This document shows positions 7,052-12,684 of a DNA stretch of 12,684 bases, piece by piece. The stretch comes from Bacteroidota bacterium. GTDB lineage: Bacteria; Bacteroidota; Bacteroidia; Chitinophagales; Chitinophagaceae. Within the stretch, counting starts at the first letter, position 1; the number at the start of each line of letters is the position of its first letter. A program made the translations under genes and the position numbers. The stretch covers positions 1 through 12,684 of the forward strand of contig JAEWIW010000416.1 of assembly GCA_023386855.1 (NCBI GenBank), in the 5' to 3' direction. Below the pieces are notes generated by a model. It had not been told where the DNA came from. It saw only the letters and a list, made by a program, of their open reading frames with translations, and did no database searches.

Positions 7052-8005
7052 TCAGGTCAGTGGGATTTTGGAAACGGACGACCGGATGAATTCGCCCCAG
7101 GTGAGGTTGTCCTGCCCGGGCTGTTGTGTCAGTGCCCTTTCGATGGCATAAGTTGCCATGGTATCAACAACCCATTCAAAGTTCTCTTCACCAACACTGT
7201 TCAGGTCGGCATCCGGCACCGGGTTACAGAAATCAATGGCATAAGGTACACCATCCCTCACTGCCAGTTCCACCGTGTTAAGGTCATAACCCAGGTAGCG
7301 GTTCAACCTGAGTACTATCTCTTCCATCTGCTTCAGTAATTCGGGAGAAGGGTTGAACTCCTGTGTATAGCGAAGGTGATGCGGGTTCCGGGGTTCATAA
7401 CCCATGATCCTTACATATTTGCCACCAATGCAATAGCAGCGGTAATATTCCTGGAAGATGATCTCTTCCTGCAGCAGCATGACCAGTTGACCGGTTTCAG
7501 CATGCTTATGAAAGAAATCCTCCATGTCGTGAAGCTTGTAAACATTCTTCCATCCTCCTCCAGCAAAGGGTTTCATATAGGCAGGAAAACCTACGTAACT
7601 GAAGATCCCCTCCCAGTCGAGCGGGTAGGCCAGGTTGGTGAACGACTGGTCGGAAGTGTCGGGTGGTAATGCTCTTGAAGGAAGAATAACAGTTTTGGGA
7701 ACAGGTACACCGATCTTTTCGGCCAGGCAGTTGTTGAAGAATTTTTCATCAGCGCTGCTCCAGAAGGGATTATTGATGACCGCAGTTCCACAAATGGCTG
7801 CATTTTTCAGGTACGACCTGTAAAAAGGAACATCGTGTGATATCCTGTCAATGATCACTGCGTAGTCCTGGGCCTGTGCCTGCAATACTTTATCAATCCT
7901 GACGGGTTCAGCATGCAGGTCTTCCACGTTACGGCTGTTGATCCTTTCCACAATGGCCATGGGAAAGCTTCTTTCCTGCCCGAACAGAATGCCGATTATC
8001 TTCAT
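7052..8005 (-). CDS. ATP-grasp family ligase (peptide/amide-bond forming)
   Basis: A 317-residue protein with ATP-grasp features. A pre-ATP-grasp N-terminal region covers about 1-85. PAYMKPFAGGGWKNVYKL holds the nucleotide-binding Lys145 and the flexible Gly149-151 loop. LLQEEIIFQEYYRCYCIGGKY (178-198) is the hinge and beta segment. LNTVELAVRDGVPYAIDFCNP (242-262) carries metal-ligand candidates Glu246, Asp258 and Asn261. Such enzymes form acyl-phosphates and ligate amines or amino acids. It does not carry clear hallmarks of GshB, Ddl or RimK as I know them, so the substrate is open. It is the first gene of the minus-strand unit and is followed 34 nt later by the GCS2 ligase. Two different ATP-dependent ligases back to back suggest successive steps on one product. 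A good -33/-7 promoter precedes it. Confidence 0.88.
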   Translation of the reverse strand: MKIIGILFGQERSFPMAIVERINSRNVEDLHAEPVRIDKVLQAQAQDYAVIIDRISHDVPFYRSYLKNAAICGTAVINNPFWSSADEKFFNNCLAEKIGVPVPKTVILPSRALPPDTSDQSFTNLAYPLDWEGIFSYVGFPAYMKPFAGGGWKNVYKLHDMEDFFHKHAETGQLVMLLQEEIIFQEYYRCYCIGGKYVRIMGYEPRNPHHLRYTQEFNPSPELLKQMEEIVLRLNRYLGYDLNTVELAVRDGVPYAIDFCNPVPDADLNSVGEENFEWVVDTMATYAIERALTQQPGQDNLTWGEFIRSSVSKIPLT

Positions 8006-8039
8006 GTTACCAGTTAATGATTAATGAAAACAGGTCAAC

Positions 8040-8051
8040 CAAATATATTTG
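8040..8051. promoter_or_regulatory. Palindrome CAAATATATTTG: overlapping divergent -7 elements
   Basis: CAAATATATTTG is a perfect 12-bp palindrome, so TATATTTG occurs on both strands (plus 8044-8051, minus 8047-8040). It lies between the divergent ATP-grasp and esterase genes. On the plus side no good -33 is visible, so bidirectional use is inference. It could equally be an operator overlapping the minus-strand promoter. Confidence 0.4.
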
Positions 8052-8071
8052 TTAGGGTGGACATTAACAAG
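8040..8071 (-). promoter_or_regulatory. Promoter of the ATP-grasp/GCS2 unit (TTG-N20-TATATTTG)
   Basis: Read on the minus strand, CTTG at 8071-8068 is followed after 20 nt by TATATTTG at 8047-8040. This fits the Bacteroidota primary promoter (-33 TTG or TTTG, then TAnnTTTG). The leader to the ATG at 8005 would be roughly 30 nt. It is the best-formed promoter in the window. Its -7 element is half of a 12-bp palindrome. Confidence 0.6.
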
Positions 8072-8110
8072 GAAATAAGTTTACGAATGGGAATAAACTA
8101 TTTATTGAGC

Positions 8111-8118
8111 TAATTTTG
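8111..8118 (+). promoter_or_regulatory. Putative -7 element (TAATTTTG) for the esterase gene
   Basis: TAATTTTG matches TAnnTTTG exactly and ends 5 nt before the ATG at 8124. A second ATG two codons later is possible as the start. A clear -33 is not seen. If used, the transcript would be nearly leaderless. Confidence 0.45.
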
Positions 8119-8123
8119 CCATC

Positions 8124-8933
8124 ATGCAAATGGAAAAATGCGTCAGCGTCAAACTTGCAGGCCATGAGCTGCATTCGGAATTTTTGAACAGGCAGGTAAA
8201 ACTAGATTTCTATGCTTCATCAAAAGCAATAGGATCATCGCCAGTTTCAATTTTACTGGTGAACGACGGACAGGATCTCCGTTCGATGGATTTTAAATCG
8301 GTGCTTGAATCGGTTGAAATGGAAGTGGAACTTAAACCACTGGTCATTATTGGTATCCATTGTGGCCCTGATCGTATCCAGGAATATGGAATTGTTAGCC
8401 AGCCCGACTTCAAAGGCCGTGGCAGCAAGGCGCCGGAGTATGAACAGTTTTTGTTGAACGAGTTGCTTCCATTTGTGTATGAACAATATTCACCTCATGA
8501 GATCATGGGTATGCATTATGCCGGTTTCTCACTCGGAGGTTTAAGTGCTTTCGATCTTGCCTGGAATCACCCTGATATATTTTCTTCTGCAGCTGTTTTC
8601 TCGGGATCATTATGGTGGCGGTCAAAAGATCAATACGATAAAACCTATAATGCCAATACAGACAGGATCATTCACCAGGTAGTAAGAAACGATTCTAAAA
8701 ATGAAGGAATGAAATTTTTCTTCCAGGTAGGTGAATTGGATGAAGTGGAAGATCGAAACAGGAATGGCGTGATCGATACCATTGATGATACCATCGACCT
8801 GATGCGTGAACTGTTGCAGAAGGGATACCAGGAAGGGAAGGATATGCATTACCTCCAAATAAAAGATGGGAGGCATGATGTGGCTACCTGGGCAAGAGCA
8901 TTTCCGGAATATCTTAAATGGAATTTCAGCTGA
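8124..8933 (+). CDS. Enterochelin-esterase-like alpha/beta hydrolase (putative esterase family)
   Basis: A 269-residue alpha/beta hydrolase of the putative-esterase (esterase D / Fes-like) type. The nucleophile elbow HYAGFSLGG has Ser136. GELDEVED at 203-210 is where the acid residue is expected, and KDGRHDVATW has the catalytic His251. There is no signal peptide, so it is cytosolic. The strand LVIIGIHCGPDR and the SPHEIMGMHYAG lead-in are normal for the family. Between the acid and the His lies DRNRNGVID (210-218), a loop of the DxNxNGxID kind seen in calcium-binding EF-hand and dockerin loops. It is transcribed away from the ATP-grasp/GCS2 pair across a 118-bp shared promoter region, so it may cleave or edit the product of those ligases. 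That link is inferred from position. Two hairpin terminators follow the stop codon. Met3 is an alternative start. Confidence 0.9.
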   Translation: MQMEKCVSVKLAGHELHSEFLNRQVKLDFYASSKAIGSSPVSILLVNDGQDLRSMDFKSVLESVEMEVELKPLVIIGIHCGPDRIQEYGIVSQPDFKGRGSKAPEYEQFLLNELLPFVYEQYSPHEIMGMHYAGFSLGGLSAFDLAWNHPDIFSSAAVFSGSLWWRSKDQYDKTYNANTDRIIHQVVRNDSKNEGMKFFFQVGELDEVEDRNRNGVIDTIDDTIDLMRELLQKGYQEGKDMHYLQIKDGRHDVATWARAFPEYLKWNFS

Positions 8934-8985
8934 TAAAAAATATTACATAAGATTACCGCGATTTTACATTTGAATCTTTAAATAA

Positions 8986-9017
8986 AGAAGCCACTGCGTT
9001 TAAACGGTGGCTTTCTT
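8986..9017. terminator. Bidirectional intrinsic terminator, esterase side
   Basis: AAGCCAC and GTGGCTT pair around an inner CGT-TTAA-ACG hairpin. The right arm is followed by a TTTCTT run on the plus strand, and the left arm by CTTCTTTATTT on the minus strand. It lies about 50 nt after the esterase stop and should end that transcript. It also backs up the receptor terminator. Confidence 0.75.
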
Positions 9018-9056
9018 ATTGAAGCTATTAAGGTAAAATGAAAACGCTATAAATGA

Positions 9057-9090
9057 AAAAGCCACCGAAAGTAATCGGTGGCTTTTATTA
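9057..9090. terminator. Bidirectional intrinsic terminator, receptor side
   Basis: A perfect 12-bp stem, AAAAGCCACCGA with TCGGTGGCTTTT, encloses a 6-nt loop. T-rich tracts follow on both strands. It lies about 20 nt beyond the stop of the minus-strand TonB-dependent receptor gene. The core GCCAC/GTGGC is shared with the neighbouring terminator. Confidence 0.85.
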
Positions 9091-9107
9091 TGAAGAACAT
9101 TTAGATT

Positions 9108-12100
9108 CTAGAAATTCACTCTAACACCAAGCTGGCTGCTCCAGCGGCTGCTGTTGAATGAACCATCACTTACATTGTAAGGCTTTCCTTCTGAAGGAGG
9201 AGTAAACCTGTAACGTGGTGTAAGATCGGTTGCACTTGCATAACCCCTGAAATCAAGCAGTCGGTAGTTGTCGTTAGTAGCAAAGTACTGGCGACCCCAA
9301 TTGCGGTTCAGCATATTGGTGAAGTTGAATACATCATAGGTAAGTTGCAGCTGGTAGGTCTTAGCACCAAACTTGATGTTGAAATCCTGCTGAAGCTTAA
9401 GGTCAACAATATGAGTGAATGGTAAACGTGCACCATTTCTTTCTGCATATTGACCACGACGCTTGCTGAGGTATTTATCACCTTCAATGAACTTGTCAAA
9501 AGCTTCCCACTGCTGGGCTGGACTAAGATCACCATTCTGTTCGAAAATGATATCACCTGCTTCTTTAGGAACATAGATCAGGTCATTGTCTTCAAAGTTG
9601 TCATAATCACGAACCATACCACGGCTCATTACATAACTGAATGGAGCACCGGTTTGACCGTTATATACCAGTGAAATTGTTGTAGCCAGCATCTTGTTGG
9701 CATAAGTGAACTTCTTGGCAACATAAGCATTGATGCGATGTCCAAGATCGAAATCACTTGTGCTCAACTCCATGTAGTTACGTCCGTTCACAGTTTCCAT
9801 ATATCTCCACTGTGAACTGTTCTGTGAACTTGTTCCTTCATTCAGCACCACTGAATTACCATAAGTATAGTTAGCATTGAATGCAAAACCTTGTCTCCAT
9901 GCTTTATCAATGGTGAAAGTGAAATTGTAGGCAAATCCTTTTTTACCATCGTTGTTATAGAGTAAATAAACACCGGTGTAAGGGTTGCTACCATCTTCGC
10001 GCATTGGAATATTCTTGGGGAATGATCCGCTCAGGTCATAAACGTTACGCTGGTCAGCACCCACAGATTTTTTTGTAGGAGGAAGAAGGTTCACGTTCTT
10101 GTAAGCGATCTCGTTGATGTTCTTGGTGAACACACCTTCCACGCTAACTTTCCATCCTTTGCTGAGGTTCTTATCGATACCCAGTGAAGTACGGAAAACT
10201 TTATTCAGTTTGAAATCTTTCGCGATCAGGTTAACCTCACCAGATGGGAGACGAGCTGTTTTTCCAAGATCCTGCAATGTGTATTGATCGAAAGGATCGG
10301 CTTTGAAGGCGAGGTTTGAACCGTTAAGACCTGCAATGCTGATACCGTTGTTGTTGTACACACCACCGGGCCATACCAGGGGAACACGACCAGTGAACAA
10401 GCCAAGACCACCACGGATGGTAATGCCTTCATCGTCGAGTTTGTAAGTAAATCCAGCCCTTGGGTTAATAGACCATTTTGGATTGGAGATCTGCCCGCTT
10501 TTAGCACCCATCAGGTCGTAATAATTACTGATGGCTGCAGCTGCTGTATCGTTGAAGAAGGCATCAGTGCGTGGATCAGTAAGGAATATGGTATTGTCGG
10601 CACGAACACCAACACTTACAGTGAAGTTATCAGAAACCTTGATCTCATCGTTAACGAAGAAGCCAAGACGAAGGGTTTTGAAATCCGCAGCAGCATTCTT
10701 GCTGTTGTCGCCAGTGATGCCGTTATCCACCAAAGAATAAGAGCGGTTATAGCTGGTAGCGGTTCCACCATTCATGAAAGTAGCCAGGTCGTTGAAAGTA
10801 TAAGAACCATAGTTCTGGCGGATAAAGATATTGTAAGAATTGCTCAGCTCATTATCAGTTCCTACAGAGAAGCTGTGGTTGTTCTTATAAAATTTGAACA
10901 TATCGAACAGCGCATAGTTCTTTTGTGTAAGAAGGTTTGCTGTGGAAAATTCTTCGGTTCCAAGAATGATCCTTCCGTTGCCATCGTTGATGGTCACCCT
11001 TGGAAATGGATTGCCAATAGGGCCCCTGTCATCTTTTACATCAGTAAAGGTCAGCAACAATTTATTGTTTGCTCCTTTGCTGAAGCGGCTGTTCAATTCA
11101 AGTGAACCGGAATTGGTTTTACTTGGCATGATATAACCGTTGTTGTAAAAGTTGATGGTCTGGTTTGAACTGCGGCTGGTATTATAACGCTCTGCATTGT
11201 TGAAACGGTAGCTGGCACTCAGCTTATGTTTCTCGTTGATGTTCCAGTCGATCTTTGCAGCGATCCTGTCGGCAGTAAGTTCCTCGGCATTGTTGAGGTA
11301 CCCGCCCGGATCATAATTGTAATTGTTTTTCAGGTAAGTGGTCAGGGTAGAAAGATCATTTTCTGAAGCGCTTCCTTCATAGTTCTTGAATTCAAAAGGC
11401 TGGGGGCGCTGGTCTCTCTGCATTTCAGCGTTCAGGAAGAAGAACAGTTTGTTCTTGATCATCGGTCCACCCAGGCGGAAACCATAGGTTTTGTTGCTGA
11501 AATCCGCAAGCCTTGTAGCGTCGGATTTTTCACCTGTTGGTGTTTTACCGCTCAATCCCTGGTTCCTGAAGAAATAATAAAGGCTACCAGTAAGTTCGTT
11601 GGTACCACTACGGGTGATTGCATTTATACCACCACCGGTGAAGTTACCATGCTGTGCATCATATGGAGATACTACCACCTGGAACTGGTCGATCGCATCG
11701 ATTGAAATGGGAGGAGCACCAGTTTGACCACCGTTTGTTCCTGTAGCAGCCAGGCCGAACACATCATTGTTCACTGCTCCGTCGATATAGAAGGAGTTGA
11801 AGCGGTTGTTTTGCCCTGCAATGGCAATACCACCATCGAAGGTAACCTTAGCCTGTGGAACAAAGCGAAGGTAATCTGAAAGGTTTCTACCTACCGTTGG
11901 CAGGTTGGCGAGTTTGTCTCTTCCAATAGAAGTTTCTGTTCCGCCTTTACCTGTTTCTCTTCCGCGAACGCGGGAAGCCACTACTACTTCAGCCAGTTGC
12001 CCGGCATCTTCAGACAGCGTAAAATTTTGTTTTTCAGTTTCTCCGAGGTTTAGGAAAATATCTTCCCTTGTTTGAGAGGCAAAGCCTACATAACTAACCT

Positions 12101-12341
12101 GGATGCGGTAAGGCCCGCCAGGATTGATGTTGGCCAGGTCAAAACGGCCGCCGGTACGTGTTGCCATTGTGTACACAACGCCGGTAGGAACATGTGTAAC
12201 AGTTACAGTTGCCCCGGGTAAGCCTTCTCCGGAAGCAGATTTTACCGTTCCGCTGATGTTACTCGTGGTAACCTGAGCTGTTGCGCTGACCAGGAATGCC
12301 ATGAAAAGACATACCAGTGCTACAAATCTCTTGAGGTGCAT
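9108..12341 (-). CDS. Oar-like TonB-dependent outer-membrane receptor with carboxypeptidase-regulatory-like domain
   Basis: A 1077-residue outer-membrane protein. Residues 1-23 form a signal peptide ending in SATAQ. Residues 26-110 are a CarboxypepD_reg-like beta-sandwich (ISGTVKSASGEGLPGATVTV, then IQVSYVGFASQ). A plug domain follows at about 130-250, with TSIGRDKLANLPTVGRNLSD, NSFYIDGAVNNDVF and the GGGINAITRSGTNEL block typical of Oar proteins. The remainder is a beta-barrel ending in the terminal aromatic RVNF. Oar proteins are TonB-dependent. In Myxococcus Oar is needed for developmental signalling, and in Bacteroidota most are of unknown cargo. There is no SusD-like partner beside it, so it is a solitary receptor. 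It is convergent with the esterase and divergent from the gene at the right edge. Functional linkage with the ligase locus is not shown. Confidence 0.95.
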   Translation of the reverse strand: MHLKRFVALVCLFMAFLVSATAQVTTSNISGTVKSASGEGLPGATVTVTHVPTGVVYTMATRTGGRFDLANINPGGPYRIQVSYVGFASQTREDIFLNLGETEKQNFTLSEDAGQLAEVVVASRVRGRETGKGGTETSIGRDKLANLPTVGRNLSDYLRFVPQAKVTFDGGIAIAGQNNRFNSFYIDGAVNNDVFGLAATGTNGGQTGAPPISIDAIDQFQVVVSPYDAQHGNFTGGGINAITRSGTNELTGSLYYFFRNQGLSGKTPTGEKSDATRLADFSNKTYGFRLGGPMIKNKLFFFLNAEMQRDQRPQPFEFKNYEGSASENDLSTLTTYLKNNYNYDPGGYLNNAEELTADRIAAKIDWNINEKHKLSASYRFNNAERYNTSRSSNQTINFYNNGYIMPSKTNSGSLELNSRFSKGANNKLLLTFTDVKDDRGPIGNPFPRVTINDGNGRIILGTEEFSTANLLTQKNYALFDMFKFYKNNHSFSVGTDNELSNSYNIFIRQNYGSYTFNDLATFMNGGTATSYNRSYSLVDNGITGDNSKNAAADFKTLRLGFFVNDEIKVSDNFTVSVGVRADNTIFLTDPRTDAFFNDTAAAAISNYYDLMGAKSGQISNPKWSINPRAGFTYKLDDEGITIRGGLGLFTGRVPLVWPGGVYNNNGISIAGLNGSNLAFKADPFDQYTLQDLGKTARLPSGEVNLIAKDFKLNKVFRTSLGIDKNLSKGWKVSVEGVFTKNINEIAYKNVNLLPPTKKSVGADQRNVYDLSGSFPKNIPMREDGSNPYTGVYLLYNNDGKKGFAYNFTFTIDKAWRQGFAFNANYTYGNSVVLNEGTSSQNSSQWRYMETVNGRNYMELSTSDFDLGHRINAYVAKKFTYANKMLATTISLVYNGQTGAPFSYVMSRGMVRDYDNFEDNDLIYVPKEAGDIIFEQNGDLSPAQQWEAFDKFIEGDKYLSKRRGQYAERNGARLPFTHIVDLKLQQDFNIKFGAKTYQLQLTYDVFNFTNMLNRNWGRQYFATNDNYRLLDFRGYASATDLTPRYRFTPPSEGKPYNVSDGSFNSSRWSSQLGVRVNF

Positions 12342-12581
12342 ATGTGTGTGATTTTCAAATTTGCTGCAAAGAAACTGAAATAATGCTTAGGGTTATTGAC
12401 AGAATATTAACAAATTGTTACCTGCTGCTGCTTCAAAACTTAAGCCACAGCACGATTTCAGCCATGGGAGCATTAAACAGCAATTGTGCTAAAACTTATT
12501 CCTATGAAATGGTAGGTAGTTATATTTAGTTGAATAAAAAGCGCTTTGTTGATTTTTCCTGGCATTTTCTACCGCCCACTT

Positions 12582-12589
12582 TAGTTTTG
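12582..12589 (+). promoter_or_regulatory. Putative upstream -7 element (TAGTTTTG)
   Basis: TAGTTTTG fits TAnnTTTG and lies about 67 nt before the ATG at 12657. There is no clear -33, so it is an alternative to the element at 12635. Confidence 0.25.
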
Positions 12590-12634
12590 TATTGCGTACC
12601 TCAAACTGTTGAAGAGTAAGAGGGTAATTATCAT

Positions 12635-12642
12635 TAATTTTG
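12635..12642 (+). promoter_or_regulatory. Putative -7 element (TAATTTTG) for the right-edge gene
   Basis: TAATTTTG matches TAnnTTTG exactly and ends 14 nt before the ATG at 12657. A TTG lies 23 nt upstream (at 12609-12611), slightly further than the usual -33 spacing. Confidence 0.5.
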
Positions 12643-12656
12643 CGCAAATTGATTTT

Positions 12657-12684
12657 ATGCTCGATTCGATCGATAGTGCGATTG
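12657..12684 (+). CDS. Start of a gene at the right edge; possibly 3,4-dihydroxy-2-butanone-4-phosphate synthase (RibB/RibBA)
   Basis: Only nine codons are present: MLDSIDSAI, from an ATG preceded by a TAATTTTG -7 element. The string resembles the N-terminus of Bacteroidota RibB/RibBA proteins, which typically begin with a short helix of this kind before the VVDDEDRENEGD active-site segment. That segment would lie just beyond the edge. RibB makes the four-carbon precursor of riboflavin from ribulose 5-phosphate. Nine residues cannot prove identity, so this is a tentative call from pattern memory. Reality of the gene is moderately supported by the promoter element and start. Confidence 0.4.

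Larger units (their letters stand above)
12342..12656. other. Divergent intergenic region between the receptor gene and the right-edge gene
   Basis: This 315-bp stretch holds no convincing gene. A 61-codon plus-strand open frame at 12344-12529 has no recognisable features. On the receptor side, minus-strand CAAATTTG (12363-12356) and TTTCTTTG (12374-12367) each miss the -7 consensus by one base. TAACAAATTGTTA at 12408-12420 is a short perfect inverted repeat, and AAAGCGCTTT at 12538-12547 is a 10-bp palindrome. On the right-hand side two plus-strand TAnnTTTG elements are seen at 12582 and 12635. Confidence 0.6.

Noticed and set aside
5905..8005. Reading the GCS2 plus ATP-grasp pair as a standard glutathione biosynthesis operon
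   Set aside because: The GCS2 protein is of YbdK type with only weak known glutamate-cysteine ligase activity, and the ATP-grasp protein lacks clear GshB hallmarks. Glutathione cannot be excluded but is not the default reading.
9108..12341. A SusC/SusD polysaccharide utilisation locus
   Set aside because: The receptor has Oar-type blocks, there is no SusD-like lipoprotein and no glycoside hydrolase genes lie beside it.
12344..12529. Short plus-strand open frame in the receptor upstream region
   Set aside because: Cysteine-rich, low-information translation, no promoter or ribosome binding site, and no match to any family I know.

Overview
The window looks like a chromosomal segment from a member of the Bacteroidota, most likely the Chitinophagaceae or a close relative. 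The evidence is a large Oar-like TonB-dependent receptor, exported hydrolases with Bacteroidota-style signal peptides, weak Shine-Dalgarno sequences, and repeated copies of the Bacteroidota -7 promoter element TAnnTTTG in front of genes. Composition is fairly even and moderately AT-rich. I see no insertion sequence, phage gene, tRNA, rRNA or CRISPR array.

Layout: (1) Positions 1-8005 hold eight genes on the minus strand, read from right to left. They are an ATP-grasp ligase, a GCS2/YbdK-type carboxylate-amine ligase, a free methionine-(R)-sulfoxide reductase, an exported amidase-signature hydrolase, a lipoprotein amidohydrolase, an exported SGNH hydrolase, a class I glutamine amidotransferase-like protein, and the first 112 codons of an unrecognised conserved protein that runs off the left edge. 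Gaps are 2-51 nt, except for 131 nt before the amidotransferase gene, where a second -7 element is seen. (2) At 8006-8123 is a 118-bp divergent promoter region with a palindromic -7 element. It leads rightward into an enterochelin-esterase-like alpha/beta hydrolase (8124-8933). (3) At 8934-9107 two bidirectional hairpin terminators separate the convergent esterase and receptor genes. (4) At 9108-12341 is the Oar-like TonB-dependent receptor on the minus strand. (5) At 12342-12656 is a divergent intergenic region. It ends in the first nine codons of a plus-strand gene that may be ribB/ribBA.

How the genes may work together: two ATP-dependent amide- or peptide-bond-forming enzymes (ATP-grasp and GCS2) start a transcription unit, are read divergently from an esterase-type hydrolase, and lie in the same directional block as a stand-alone class I amidotransferase with an intact Cys-His-Glu triad and its unrecognised partner. 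This resembles a biosynthetic locus for an uncharacterised small peptide or amide metabolite. Between the two parts lie three hydrolases predicted to be exported. They might process or salvage a related compound outside the cytoplasm, or they may be unrelated passengers. No product can be deduced from sequence alone. The amidoligase locus is the best candidate in the window for an undescribed system.
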